Shown here: positions 1-12,058 of the stretch, in pieces | Layout: each line of letters begins with the position of its first letter | Numbering within the stretch: the first letter of the stretch is position 1 | NCBI GenBank assembly: GCA_049999805.1 | Contig: JBNGIO010006010.1 | Coordinates: 1-64,000, forward strand | Source: Folioceros fuciformis | Lineage: Eukaryota; Anthocerotophyta; Anthocerotopsida; Anthocerotales | DNA length: 64,000 nt | Direction of reading: 5' to 3' | Notes under the pieces: generated by a model | Databases searched by the model: none | What the model saw: the letters and a program-made list of their open reading frames with translations, nothing else | Told to the model about the DNA's origin: nothing | Translations under genes and position numbers: made by a program

Positions 1-988
1 CCCTTGAAGATGTCAGAGGGTGCTAGTCGGTCTACGCCCTCCCACATCCTTGAGCACGTTAGTTACCCTTCAATCCACAATTGGAAATAGTTTTAGACGA
101 CTAGGGTTCCCATGAAAACAACAATGGTCAAAATTGCCACAATCTGGGTGGGTTTTTGTTAAGAGAGTCTAAGAGGCATCGTATATTCCCTCTTGCAAGT
201 TTGTGGTGTTTACAGACGAATAGAAAATAGAATCAAGGAAGAAGAAGAATAGAAAAAGAAATAGAGGAAAGAGAGGGGAAGAATGGAAGAATGGAAGAAG
301 GGGTTGGAGAAGAACAAAGGAAGGATTGAAGAAAGAGGTGGACAAAAATGGGAGAATAGAAAAAAAATAAAGAAGAGAATCGAATGAGAATAAAATAAGA
401 ATAAAAAGAATTAAAGGAAACATGGGAGGAAAGAGGAAAATCGACGAAGAAAAGGAGAAAAAAGCTTGGGCATGGGTATGCGGGCGACTGTTCGTCCTAC
501 GTGCTCTCATTCTTTGGGCGCCTAGTCGTCTCTTGTGCGTACGTTCGGGTCTAGTGCTTGACTTTCTCGGTGCTGTGCCCTCACTCACACTCGGCACGTG
601 TAGCATCTTCGCATTTAGAAGCTTGAAACATGTCTTTGTGAAATGCCTGGTGTGGGAAACGCATGTTAGCAGGTATGCATATTATGAAGTTACCCTGCTT
701 GCACACGGTGTCTTTATTTTTCCTGGCTATGGTGATGTCTTTGGCAGATCCTTCCTTTTGTTTTGACTTTTCGAAAATGAAACATACGGCAGAGTTTGCA
801 AGCACCAAAGAAACCTGACTTCGTTCCTGAACATTTGGACCCTGCATTCTCAGACACTCTTGACACAACTAGCAACTGAGTCAAATGCCTTAGTATGACT
901 CAGAGACTTTCGACTTAGAACAAATCAAACCAGCAATTAGATCCGACAAAGCCCGGAGCCATAGTTCAAGGTTTTCTCACAATCCGTC
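1..988. other. Intergenic, no gene recognised
   Basis: I see no recognisable gene here. The short open frames on both strands resemble no family I know and overlap each other. The first part holds a purine-rich tract, listed separately. The last 180 bases before 1,169 are probably the 3-prime untranslated region of the minus-strand OSCP gene. Confidence 0.5.
222..480. repeat. Polypurine low-complexity tract
   Basis: About 250 bases of plus strand are almost only A and G (runs such as gaagaagaag and aaaggaaaga), interrupted by a few T and C. It makes long but meaningless open frames rich in Lys/Glu or Phe/Ser/Leu. Confidence 0.8.
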
Positions 989-1168
989 TTGCAGGTGCAG
1001 ACAATTGAAATCTCCAATTCACAGATTGGTGCAGCCAGAGCGGTAGACCATGCAACCATTCTGCCCCTTGGGAAATGTGTTCTAAGGGGGGCACGGAGAT
1101 GCGCTATGCCTCAGCCACAGGCATCGAAGACGATTCCAAGTCTTGGTAACTCCGTGAGCCAGACGAGG

Positions 1169-2351
1169 TCATGTGCTTGTCAAAAGTGCTGCCTCCACTT
1201 GCCTGATCTTGGACGCGATGGACAGATCGATGTGTTTGTCCCGAATATCAACCACAAACCCACCAATGATGCTCCTGTCCACATGTTGCTCAAGGTGAAG
1301 AACTTGACCCGGCTCAAGCCATCCCTTCAACACATCCTTCAGCTCTCCAAGCTCTGCATCCGACATTTCCGAGGCAGCTGTAACAGTAGCTTTGACCTCC
1401 CCTTTGTGTGCAATCAAAAGCTCAGAGTAACTATCCACGGTCTTGTAGATCTCCTTCAGCCGTCCGTATTCTGCTAGAAGATTAAGGAAATTCTTGGTGA
1501 TGTCAGAGAACTCTGACTTGCTGAAGCATTCCTGGATTGCTTTCACTCGTCTTTCTGGAGGGACAGAGGGGTCCTTGATGAACTCTGAAAACGTTGGGCT
1601 GGATTTGGCAGCTTCTACGACCACCTTCAACTCCTTCTCCACGGGCTCCAACATCCGATTTTTGGCAGCGACGACAAACAATGCAGCAGCATACTTTCCG
1701 GCAACTCCATGTACCTGTACCGGTATCTGCCCTAGTAGAAAACGTCGGCTTCAGAGGATGTTTACCTCATACAACAACCCACAAAAACAAGTGCGAAACA
1801 CAGATGAGGACACGCGAGGGCCCGACCGGAATGTGTTGGTCCGCATTGGAAGCAAATGCTCTTGCCGCCTGCATGAATCCAACATGAAAGTGTTCAATTC
1901 CGTGGCAAAGTCCCTCCAAGGGTTCATGATCAACTTGCAAAGCTTTGAGACAGCTACAACAGGCCAGCTCCTATGAGCCCCATCGCCAAAACCAGACCCA
2001 TGCACAACCGCGTCTCAAGTGCTCAACGATCTCACTGCGCAATTAACCCAACACCGCCTCCTGCTGGTAGCTCCGATCTTCATCTAAGAGTCATGACACG
2101 ACAGGTGACTGCTCCCCTAACTTTCCGTTAACAAATACCGGACGCGGATGCTGGTTTCCAGGTTCCAAACATGCATCAACCCACCGCTTTCTCCAGAATC
2201 CTCCATGCTCTGCTCGTGAGGAAGATCCCAACTTGCAAGAAACTAACTTCAGATGAACTGAATTACGTACCTCGAATGACGACGTGTGCCCCGCAGTTTG
2301 GGCCTGCAAGTGACGCCTCACAGCAGGGAAGGCCCGCCGCAGCGACCACAT
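1169..2351 (-). CDS. OSCP: Mitochondrial ATP synthase subunit OSCP (delta), two exons
   Basis: This encodes the oligomycin-sensitivity-conferring protein, the stalk subunit that joins the F1 head to the peripheral stalk of mitochondrial ATP synthase. Exon 1 (2271-2351) gives a 27-residue Arg-rich, acid-poor leader starting MWSLRRAFPAVRRHLQAQ, a typical mitochondrial presequence. Exon 2 (about 1169-1726) carries the whole OSCP domain. Family landmarks visible are GVAGKYAAAL, SPTFSEFIKDPSVP, KNFLNLLAEYGRL, AHKGEVKA and, near the end, SIIGGFVVDI followed by DKHIDLS. The intron is phase 0 with a good gtacgt donor. The acceptor is either before the Ile-Pro-Val codons (used here, 212 aa) or four codons further in. 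Length suits the mitochondrial protein (about 210-250 aa). The chloroplast AtpD homologue is less likely because of the leader and the KDPSVP and GGFVV signatures. It is divergent from TAD3. Confidence 0.9.
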
Positions 2352-2515
2352 GGTGCTTCTCCTGAAGCTCGAATGCGCAGTCGGATTCCTGAACCCTTCA
2401 CGCGTTCCTCCGATTATGCTTGCCAGTTTTCACCAAACCCTCCACAGAAAGCACCTTCCCAACTGGCGGGTTGTTCCAGTTCCGTTAACCCTAACCTCGT
2501 TAATAAACTTATGCC
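2352..2515. promoter_or_regulatory. Shared divergent promoter between OSCP and TAD3
   Basis: Only 164 bases separate the start codon of OSCP (minus strand) from that of TAD3 (plus strand), so both promoters and both 5-prime untranslated regions must lie here or overlap the coding regions. I see no clear TATA box. This is inferred from spacing only. Confidence 0.55.
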
Positions 2516-4610
2516 ATGGAGCCCGTGCCCGGAGACGACGAGATGCAGTGGCGTGTGATTCACATCACGGGGCAGCTACGAGATCCGTTGGCCACAGGTT
2601 TGTTGTTTTCTGCGCATGTGGACCTTCTGTCGCTGCTAATGTAAGATGATAGCCCTCTGTCCTGTTTGTGGACAGTTGATGTGCTCGCGGCTAAGATTGA
2701 GCCTAAGGTTGCCAGCGTACTTATCAAGTGAGTGTGGGTCTAGCTTCAGTGTCGTGCTGACTATATTCGATGTCTTTCTGGCAGTTCACCGGCTGTTTGT
2801 TTTTTTTGTTGTGGACTGTTTTTTGTAGGGCACTGAATGCTAAAGCTCCGCTGCTCAGCTTGGGTCACGTAAAGCGAGTAAGAAGGAGGTGCGTGGAAGG
2901 TATTCTCTTGAGGTCTTCATGCCTACTTTAAGTGGTGACTTTTGCACTGGACGCTTTAGTTTCCTGGTTTGGCATCAGTGTCATGAAGGCTGGCTTGCAG
3001 GTGGGATGGAGCTGTGCATTATACTCTGTCTTGCAGGGGATCAGAATCTAGGCATGGACTTGCCCGAGGAGGTGTTGAAAGTGGTGAATGGCCTTGGATT
3101 GCAACCCTTTTTGGCTCCTGTAAGCTATTGTAGATTTCCTTAGTGGGTCTGGTTATAAATGTCTTGCCTGTTGTCTTCTCTGAACAAGTTGAGCCCAAAA
3201 CCTTGGAACGCTCTCCATGAAGTGTAGGTTCCAGAGCAGGAAGCCACCACTAAAGAGGAGTGGGAAATGCAAAATGAAATTTGGCCGACATCGTTTCACC
3301 CAAATCCGTGGTTGGTGTACTTCAGCTGCCCCCATCAAATTCAGTGTGTTTGACCAGTGGTTGGACTTTTTTATAGTTGTTGACAAACGCTGGCTGCTCA
3401 GCGCCAGCTTTGGAATAAAGAAAAATGGCGAGCTTCAGGAGATTTATAAGTTTATGAGGCTAGCCATCCAGCAGGCTCGCCTTGCTCAAAGGTATGGCCA
3501 GGTACAGAGTCACAGTAGCTGCCTGCAGGTTTTGAAGTACACTTTCGGTTGTTAAAAAAACATTTGTCTGCGGACTCAGGTCCTCAGTCAAATGGTGTGC
3601 TCGTCTGATTTGCTGCTTCTGCTGGTATAGCCCGCAAATGGTGTTGTGATTGTGGATCCACAGTCTGGTCGGGTAATTGCGGCTGGCCATGATGAGACCA
3701 GGCCCTGCTTAGGGTCCCCCATCAGTGAAAGCTCATGCAGAGATGGAAGCTCTCCAGTCTTAGTGACCAAGGATTCAGGAGCCACCAGCAGTCGATTGTA
3801 CGAGCCTTCAAGCACTCTACAGGGAAAAATATCAGGTGGCGAGGATACGGAGAATGTGAAGGCTGCAAAATTAGTCTCACTTATTCCTCAGTGGCATCCG
3901 TTGCGACATGCGGTCATGGTTGCAATAGCAAGAGCTGCTGAAAGGGATTGCATTCTCTTCCCTGCAGATCAGGTGGTCACAAACCATGTCCACGTAACAC
4001 ACCCAGGTTCTAACGAAGAGGATTGTCAGTGTCAGAACTGTACTGATGGGACGCTATCGAAAAGACGACGAACTGATCCCTCCACTGTAAGCTCGCCCTT
4101 CTGAAACATTGTCTATGTTGCCGGCTGGTTATCCTTCTGATAATTTACAATGGTTCAAACAGTGCTCATCGCAGATAGAGCTGGACTCCTCTGCCGGGAA
4201 GGGCCAGGACCCGTTTACTCTTAGGGAGAGCGACATCCCAAAACCGTATCTCTGCACGGGCTATGATGTTTACGTGACTCGTGAACCTTGTGCAATGTAA
4301 GTCCACTTTGTCGTTGTTTGCCTTCTTCCACCACCTGATCGTCTTTTACGCTCTTGACATCCCACGACCTAATCTTTGCACAGGCGATGATGTTAATGTG
4401 GCTTACGAAATGTTATGCTGCAGGTGTGCCATGGCTCTTGTTCATCAAAGGGTTCGCAGAGTCATCTATGGATTCGCAAATGCAAGATTTGGTGCCTTAG
4501 GAAGCAAGTATCGTCTGCATGGGCAGCAAGGCTTGAATCACCGTTACTCTGTCTATCAGGTTGACATGTCTACTACTGAAGATGTCCTCAGTGGACAAGT
4601 GAAACCCTGA
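2516..4610 (+). CDS. TAD3: tRNA(adenine-34) deaminase non-catalytic subunit TAD3/ADAT3, nine exons
   Basis: TAD3 pairs with TAD2 to convert A34 to inosine at the wobble position of several tRNAs. Exons fit at 2516-2597, 2676-2727, 2829-2899, 3037-3119, 3228-3310, about 3402-3501, 3631-4086, 4163-4296 and 4424-4610; all phases agree and give about 415 aa. The start MEPVPGDDEMQWRVIHIT matches where plant TAD3 begins (WEIIHI-like). Landmarks are GHVKRVRRR, TTKEEWEMQNEIWPTSFHP and the deaminase core. The first zinc motif is HPLRHAVMVAI: the catalytic Glu of active deaminases is Val, as in known ADAT3 proteins. The second zinc motif, PCAMCAM, is created by splicing exon 8 to 9. The C-terminus KYRLHGQQGLNHRYSVYQV is typical. 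The protein should therefore be a structural, tRNA-positioning subunit. The exon 6 acceptor is uncertain by two codons. Confidence 0.92.
4356..4402 (+). repeat. Decayed copy of TAD3 exon 8 inside the following intron
   Basis: These 47 bases align without gaps to exon 8 positions 4232-4278 (37 of 47 identical by my count). Both begin gacatccca and contain a Leu-Cys-Thr-Gly coding stretch. The copy lies in the last intron of TAD3 and its frame stays open into exon 9. Confidence 0.75.
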
Positions 4611-5545
4611 TTAGGTCAGGATGCCAGGAATTAGAGGGATGCACGCAAAGATTACTCAAAGAACGAATATCAAAATAGTAATGGGAGTAAATTTCTTCTT
4701 AATCATGAATAGTATCGTGCCTTCCCGCTCCTGGTCGAACTGACTGACGGGAGTTGACTTCGAAGAAAGTAGCGGAATTGTGGAAGAGTAAGTTTTCTAG
4801 AGGTAGAGAGTAAGTTTTCTTGTGAAACAATTTGCTTTTGGTGAACGGTTCTGGACTTCACACAAGGAGGACCTCTAGAGCCCTAGTGCAAATCTGGTAA
4901 GAGTTGAGTGCGATGAAAGTTCCGTGAGAGAATCCGAGCCCGTCCATGGCTTTTGCTATTCGCTGCGCAAGGAAAGGAAAGGGGCGTTAATAATAAACTT
5001 GGGGATGGGTTACGGGCCAAGGACATGACGCTTGAGGGAAGATGCACATATCAGTGGCACGAGTTGCCGGAGAACTTCTTTTACTTGTGAGAGATGCATG
5101 AAGACAAGTGCACGCAACAGGGAGATCAATTCTAATTCGATGTCTTGCACTGTAAAAGTTCGATTCACGCTAATAAGTGTAACCTCGCGTTCTGCGATGT
5201 TAGCCTGGTCTTACGATGATGGCATTCGCTGTCAAGGGTTCCGAGACAACAGGAAAATTTTATAGGTGCACCAAACAATACAATACATGGCAGCTGCATC
5301 TTAATAAGAAAGCTTGATATTTACGGAGTTCACTTCCTATCTCTAAGGTGTTTTTCATTTCTCTGTTTCATATATCTGGTTGTAAGAAAAATGTACCAGA
5401 GTGCATCTTATACCAAGTAAGGACCACAGCAAAAGTTCTGCAGTTGCAGATCCGTTATTACTTTATGGGCGGGGACAACGTATAATACTACACAAGAAAT
5501 TTAAATACCAGCACTTCGCACACGGAGCATGTCGCGAATCTGTTT
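4611..5545. other. Convergent intergenic region
   Basis: This lies between the 3-prime ends of TAD3 (plus) and the PEP carboxylase gene (minus), and probably holds both 3-prime untranslated regions. A duplicated stretch, gagtaagttttct, occurs near 4,787 and 4,808. I see no gene. Confidence 0.6.
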
Positions 5546-8500
5546 TCAACCGGTGTTGCGCATACCAGCAGCAATGCCGTTGATGGTGATGAGTAACGCA
5601 TCTCTCAGCTTTAGATTGGTCTCATCCTGCCTCAAACGGCGCAGAATCTCCACCTGCAGCATGTTCATGGGATTGAGATAAGGCAACCTGCTTTCAATCA
5701 GACGACGCAACGTCTTGTTATTTTCGGATAGCTTGTTGTGACCAGTGATATCCCGCACATGCTTCTCAGTGACATGGAACTCATCGCGCAACTCTTTCCC
5801 GAGCGCTCGCACATTTTGCGAGACTAGCACATCTTCATAATGCTTCGTTATGGGCATATCTGCTTTAGCGAGAACCATCTCAATGAGGTCTACTGTTGAC
5901 TGAAAGAACGGCCACTCCTTGTACATGGCCCTTAGCTCGTCCCTGTGTCCCTTGTCCATAGCCGCCTGCAACCCTTTACCCACACCTAGCCAAGCCGGGA
6001 GCACAGACCTAGTCTGCGTCCAGGCGAAAATCCACGGAATAGCTCGGAGCTGTGTGATACCTCCACTGGTCTTCCTCCGAGTAGGCCGACTTCCTATGTT
6101 CAAATTCCCCAGCTCTGCTTCAGGGGTCGCCTCGTGGAAATACTGCAGAAACTCTTTTGTTTCGAACACAATTTGGCGGTAGTATTTTCGCCCTGCATCC
6201 GAAATTTCATCCATCACAGTTCTCCATGCCGCAGATCGTGGCGGCACCGGGGGGTGCACAGTTGCCAGAAGAACTGCAGTTGTATAGATCTCAAGTTGTC
6301 GGATAGCCGTCTGGTTTAGTCCAAATTTAGCCTGAATCATCTCCCCCTGCTCCGTGACTCGCAATGTTCCCTGTATGTTACGAATTCGAACAGTTAGAAA
6401 TTCCCACCATTCCCGGCACGCAAATTTTCCAGAGTCGCACACACGACAATTAGCAAACGGCATACCATGACAGAGCCCGGTGGCTGAGATTGAATAGCGA
6501 GGTACATAGGCCCACCACCTCGTCCAACACTTCCACCGCGCCCATGGAAGAGGGTGATTTTGATATTGTACTCCTTACACACAGCCACAACATCTTCTTG
6601 AGCTTTGTACAGTTCCCATGCAGCCGTGAATCGTCCAGCATCTTTGCCTGAGTCGGAGTACCCGAGCATGACCTGGAGGAATTCTCAACCGTGAGCATTA
6701 TGCCAAAGAAAACACGATAGGTTTGGGAACCGAAGTCTCTTCAGAAAACAGCACGATTTCGCACCTCTTGATGAGATTGGTGATTGGCGATGACATGCTC
6801 TCTATACCAATCAAGGGACAAGAGCTTGCGGATAACATTTCCTGCGTCTCTCAAGTCGTCCACTGTCTCGAAGAGCGGGACCACACGCAAGCTGTCACCG
6901 CACAATACGCTGTGAGACACACGACCCTGAATTCCCCATACGCATCATAGGCACACAATTGAAACACAAGAACCGATGTCTTGAAGACACTTACGTAGTG
7001 CCAGACAAACTTTTGCCCACATCTCCCGAGAGTGATAGCCGTGCTTCCTTCTGTAGGAGCTCCACAGCTAATACGTCACTGGCCTGCAGACGTGCGTAAC
7101 ATCAAAAGTTAACATCAGCTCCTCCAGCCATTAACCCGACCTGTCCCAGTTAGGGTACGGAAGTTAACCCACCTCATGCGCCATGGAAATAACGTATGCC
7201 CCGAGAGAGCTCGAACCGAGTTCCGCTGCCACGCGGAAAGTTGCAAGGACTTCTCTGACCACCGGTGAGACCTGAAAGATCTCAAGCGAGGCCAACATGA
7301 CGGTGATTAGTGTCATAAGCATGCGTCAATGTGCCCTTCATAATGTCAATCAAGAGGATGGTGCGATTCGAGAAATAATGTAAGTAACAACAAAGAAACG
7401 TACCTCGATTGTCGGGGGGATAAGAGGCCTTCTGCCTTTCAGCTCAGTTGTAAGGAAATCCAGCTTCTTCTCCTCGTCCCATTCACTATACTTGCCGATG
7501 TCCAAGAATGCTGTGATAGCATCCAATGCTTCCGCATGCTTGTCAGACTCCTGACAAACCAAACGGCTCACGGTTAACAATCGACACGGGCTGGGGCACA
7601 AAGGCTGCCCGGCAGGGCTAGGAAACTTAAAGCTTGAATTGTTCACCTGGCGTAAGTCAAGTTTCATCAAGGTCATGCCGAATGTAGTGACATTCCTGAT
7701 GAGATCCGCGAGATGTCCGTCAGCCAACACCTGTGATCCACGTGATTCCTGCATGATGGACAGTAATCCTGTGTAAGACGGTAGTCGTCGTCTAGCAATC
7801 ATACCCAGAGGAGTGATAAGGCTGCAGCACATACCAGAGACTTGTGGCACAGAAGTAAAACTTCCAAGAGTTGCTCTTCATTTTCGTAGTACTCATCCGC
7901 CTCGAAGTCAGATGGGATACCCACCAGAAGACTCTCTGCTCTTCGCCTTGTATTCACAAGCTGTGTAAGCCAGATGCAAGTGTCAATGACACCCCTCACA
8001 GCGCATACAGTTTATTACAGTCAGTCACTCACGCAGCTTGCACATACCTTTGACCTTATATGCCCTAAGACAACCCTGTAGGGAGCAATGTCTGGTCTGC
8101 CGCCTGCACTTGGATTCAGGAGCTTGTCCACACTTGATGTCAGATTCGCATCTGAAGCAGTCTTCTTCTTCAAAACTGAAGTAGAGAAGGACGTTCCAGA
8201 CGGGTGTTTCGGTGAAGGTGCCGCTTCGATTGATGCATCAGCACTCCCGTTTGCACTATTCACATGAGCTACACCATTTCCATTGAACTTCGGCGACGAC
8301 GATGGGGAAATGAGGTCTGGGGTAGGCGTGCCATCTGTGTCATTCTGGCCAGACAAAAGGGCAGGAGGACGGAGTCATAAGTCCGCCAGCTGCCATAATG
8401 AGAAAGAATCCCTCCAACTTCCACCACCACAAGACCATTCATATTTAGAGGACCTACCACGTGTAAAGCTGCAAGATTCGGTATCGCTATAATAGGAGGA

Positions 8501-10890
8501 ACTGATACACCATCCGATGGTCCTGGCATCCCACACAAGAGAGAAAGGCAATGTGAGGTTCATAGCGCGCTCAGTCGTAGCAGTTCGAGCACATTCAGAA
8601 CTACTTATGATATCATCTTACTTGAACATTAAGGACTGTCAGACACTTTACTACCCGAGTATGGAGGTACGTCCGCACCGATGGGAAGTTGAGTTTTACC
8701 TGAACATGGAGGCATGTCCGCACCCGTCGGAAGGTGAGGTGGGACAGTTTCGTACCCTCCCAATTTCCCTTGGTCCCTCAGGGTTCGCTCCTGAAACCAG
8801 TTAACGTGATGATGTTCCTCATGATGCTCATGTTCTGCGAGAAGTCCAAACATTATTCGTGAGAACAAGCGAAGGGACCAGATGAATTTGTAACCAGGGA
8901 AGCAAGCACACTCATTCCGGACTCCCTCCCTGAATCAGAATAATATATTTGAAAAAAAAGATAAATATTGAACGACGAGACACCGGACTTCCGAAGAACG
9001 CATCGCGATTCACATCAGACCAGCGTATCATTGACGATGTATCACTCTCACTAGCCGCAATTAGAGGTAAGGCACTCACCTTTTTTCAGAATATCATATG
9101 CAAGTTGAGCAAGCTCGTCACTGCAATTTGTAACAGACAACTCAAAACGAAGGCTATCAACCTCGCGCAGAAACAAATCAGCTGCGATCCACCTCGCCAG
9201 ATACGACACTTCTCTTGTCACCTGCAGAGTTGGCAGGAAGGTACAGAGAAACATAAATCTAGTGGATAAAATACTAACAAACAATAGAAAAAACCAGAAC
9301 GCTGGAGTAAAACGGTAGACGCACCTTGGCAGTGACGTTGGGATTTCCATCCCTGTCTCCACCAATCCATGAACCGAATTTGATGGGAGTACAAACCAAT
9401 GGAAGTGGCTTGCCGGTATGCTGGAAGACAATGGCAACGGCGCAATGTAAGTGGGCCACGCAAGAGCACTTGATTGGTTTGATCAGAGAAAAGGATTTGG
9501 CGGACATTCAGATACATACTCTCTTGAGTGCAGCGCTGACACGTCGCAAGTACTGGGGCACAGCTCTCCAGAGTGTTTGCTCAACGATATGCAGGCCTGT
9601 CAGACGATAATGTTAGGGCAAACTCAATGCGCGAAACGAGGCTATGCTGGTACTGTTGAGAACTGATGGCAGAAGCTGTACCTCCACGAGCTTCGTCCAA
9701 AGGTGTGGGCTTTCTGCGCCTCAACTCATCGGTCTGCCACAAGGAGGTTATTTCCCTGACCTGCAAGAGCAGGAGCCATACAGACGAGAATGAGATGAAA
9801 GTGTATGCACGGGGAGAGCAAGTTGGGGGGAGGTGAAGTGGCGAGACTTTACCAGGTCTTCAATCAGCAATTCTTTTTCCTCCGGAGTCAGATCCGTCCG
9901 ATCGTTTCTCTCGAGAAGATGCTGCGCAGCAGACGATGAGCAACGAGACAGGTGAATCCCAATTTTCACCAACAACAGACAGAAAGTGGCAACAAAGAGC
10001 GAGAGGGGGAGGTGAAATTACAGCGACGCGCAGGTGCTTGTACTGTAAGGTTCGGCGATTGATCTGAGTCGGGTGGGCAGTAAGCACAATTTCCACTTCC
10101 TGCGGCAATTCGGACGAAACGCCGTGGGCGGGCGCTGAGCTGATGAGCAAGGCAAGAACATCGACAGGGCAAGGGCCAGGGCAGGGTAGGGTGTGCCGTA
10201 CCTGCTTCACAACAGCATTGTAGAGCTGGTCAGGGGACATCCCCTGCTGTATGAGGTTCTTGAAGACATCGTCACAGGACTTGGAGACATGGCCAGGCAT
10301 GCGCGTACGACGTACCCTGCACGCAAATTAGTGCAGTGCAGTGCAAGCACGAGAGTGTAAGCATCGTTGCGCGAAGTCCAAGACGCCAAATCCACAAAGG
10401 CTCCGCGGAGCACAATGACGCAGGCAGGAGGCACGCACCTGTGATGAGTCTCTGCAATTCCCATGAGGTTGAGATAGTGGCTGAAGGCCCGGGCGAGGGG
10501 GACTGCTTCCCCGGTGTCGATACTAGAGAGTTCCTTCTCTAGCTGGTTGGAGAGCCACTCCGCCGCATCAGTCACTCCAGCTGTGCGCATATTGACGGCA
10601 CTCTGCTCAGCCACAAAGCGAGACAATTTAGAAACACTCCTCCTGCTCGCCTCCCCGACCGCCCGGAAGTGTGCGGGAGCATCCGGAACCAAGGCATAAG
10701 CCACATTCCCTCGCATAAAATTAAAAATCCTGACCTGCGCCAGAAGCCGGATTCGATCCACCTTCTCCATGAACTCCTGCCCGACCTCATGAAGCAGCGT
10801 GTCGTTGAGCAGGTTCCCGAGCAGATGACAGTCGTCATCGAAGTCCTGGAACGAGATCTCCTCCGCAATGTCATCCACAGTGTCCGTCAT
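5546..10890 (-). CDS. PPC4: Bacterial-type phosphoenolpyruvate carboxylase (BTPC), many exons
   Basis: This enzyme carboxylates PEP to oxaloacetate. In plants the bacterial type binds ordinary PEPC in a hetero-octamer. The N-terminus [20 protein letters not shown] (exon 1, 10735-10890) matches Arabidopsis PPC4 and lacks the N-terminal Ser-phosphorylation motif of plant-type enzymes. The C-terminus is AGMRNTG rather than QNTG, the second hallmark. Exons recognised in order include 10439-10602, 10202-10316, 10022-10099 ([13 protein letters not shown], catalytic His), 9853-9921, 9682-9760, about 9513-9603, about 9323-9425 ([15 protein letters not shown]), about 9078-9223, a disordered insert at roughly 8,050-8,860, then 7,830-7,975, several exons at 7,000-7,760 (one reads LGAYVISMA), 6,770-6,870 ([17 protein letters not shown]), 6470-6669 ([24 protein letters not shown]) and 5546 to about 6373. 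Every conserved catalytic loop is intact. The exact edges of the disordered-region exons are uncertain. Confidence 0.93.
8661..8739 (-). repeat. Two-copy 44-bp repeat in the disordered insert of BTPC
   Basis: Two imperfect copies, 44 bases apart, each encode a peptide of the form LPxGADxPPxSG on the minus strand. They sit in the variable linker that distinguishes BTPC from plant-type PEPC. Confidence 0.65.
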
Positions 10891-11317
10891 GGTGGCGGCT
10901 GATCACACCTCCAAGCAAGCAGCAGGGCGGGTGAGCTCGCACACAGCCCGAGGCAGGCAGCGCCAATTCCCCGCGGCCGCAACCGGGAACAAGGGACAAA
11001 GGTAATAAATATTTGCCCTGCTTCACACCAAGAAGCAGCCGACTCCGGCAGCGTCACCCGCGCGGGTAAGCAAAGCCTCTCCTCTTCCACCTAATCCAAG
11101 CACTGACTTCCACCTGATTCATGCGCGCACACAGATTACCAGCGGCCGGCATGGGCACCGCAGCGGGCGGGCATCTCCGCAGGCGCAGTCGCAGGCAGGC
11201 AAGCACGAGCAAGCAGACAAGCAGCAGGGACGGACAAGACAGTCCGAAACGCGCAACTCGCGTCTCAAAAACTCTCAATCTGGGTGGTGGGCGGGGGGGG
11301 GTTGGGGGACTCGACTC

Positions 11318-11366
11318 AGACAGAGAGCAGGCAGGCAAGCAGGCAGGCAGGCAAGCACGAAGGGTG
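11318..11366. repeat. Short CAGGCAAG-type tandem repeat
   Basis: The plus strand repeats caggcaag and caggcagg units several times, with related gcaggcaagc units also near 11,190-11,220. Confidence 0.7.
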
Positions 11367-11933
11367 GCTGGCTAGCTGGCTGAGAGCCCGACTCCAAGGC
11401 CCGATCGGTGTTACGAAGAGAAATGGAGGAGCAGCGCGAGCTTTTGAAGCCCCCCGGCGGCTCGGCTCCGTTGTGGTGGCGGGGCCGGGGCCGGGGCCAG
11501 GCCAGGCCAGGCCAATTGCGAACCACAAAAAAGCGAGTGGGGCAGGATGGGAGGTGCGAAGCATATTCGGGTCACATGTCTGAAAGTGTGGCGAAGCAGG
11601 TCGCCTGACGGGCGGCCCATGTGGGTACAGCCACATATGCCAGGCCCGCCGTGTTATCTTCACGTACAAAGGCCAGGATGTTAAAGCCAGCCGTGATTGG
11701 CGACCCCTTCAGTCCTGCTCCGTGACCCTAGACTGCCGGTCTCTCTGACATCCAGTCAGAAGCGACCGCTCCAACACGAACCACCCTCCACCGCTACCTC
11801 TCTCTGACGCCCACCGGATGGATGCGGAGGAGGAGCCGGAGCCGGATGCATACACAAAAGTGTAATTACAGTACAGGACTGTACGCACCACACGCAACCC
11901 CAGCAAGACGGGATTCACGCAATTTCAGACCAT

Positions 11934-12058
11934 ACAATTCTCAGACTCATCAGACTCAACAGACTGCCCAGACTCTCCAGGGCGCCCAGACTCTCCAGAG
12001 CGCCCAGACTTCCCAGACCCTCCAGACTGCCCAGACTCTCCAGACTGCCTAGACTCTG
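11934..12058. repeat. Imperfect tandem repeat built on CAGACT
   Basis: The motif cagactctccag and variants (cagactgccc, cagactcatc) recur about every 8 to 17 bases through this stretch. Translated frames become Gln/Thr or Ser/Gly runs, so the open frames are repeat artefacts. Confidence 0.8.

Noticed and set aside
5546-10890. Plant-type (photosynthetic or housekeeping) PEP carboxylase
   Set aside because: The N-terminal phosphorylation motif is absent, the C-terminus is RNTG not QNTG, and a long disordered insert is present.
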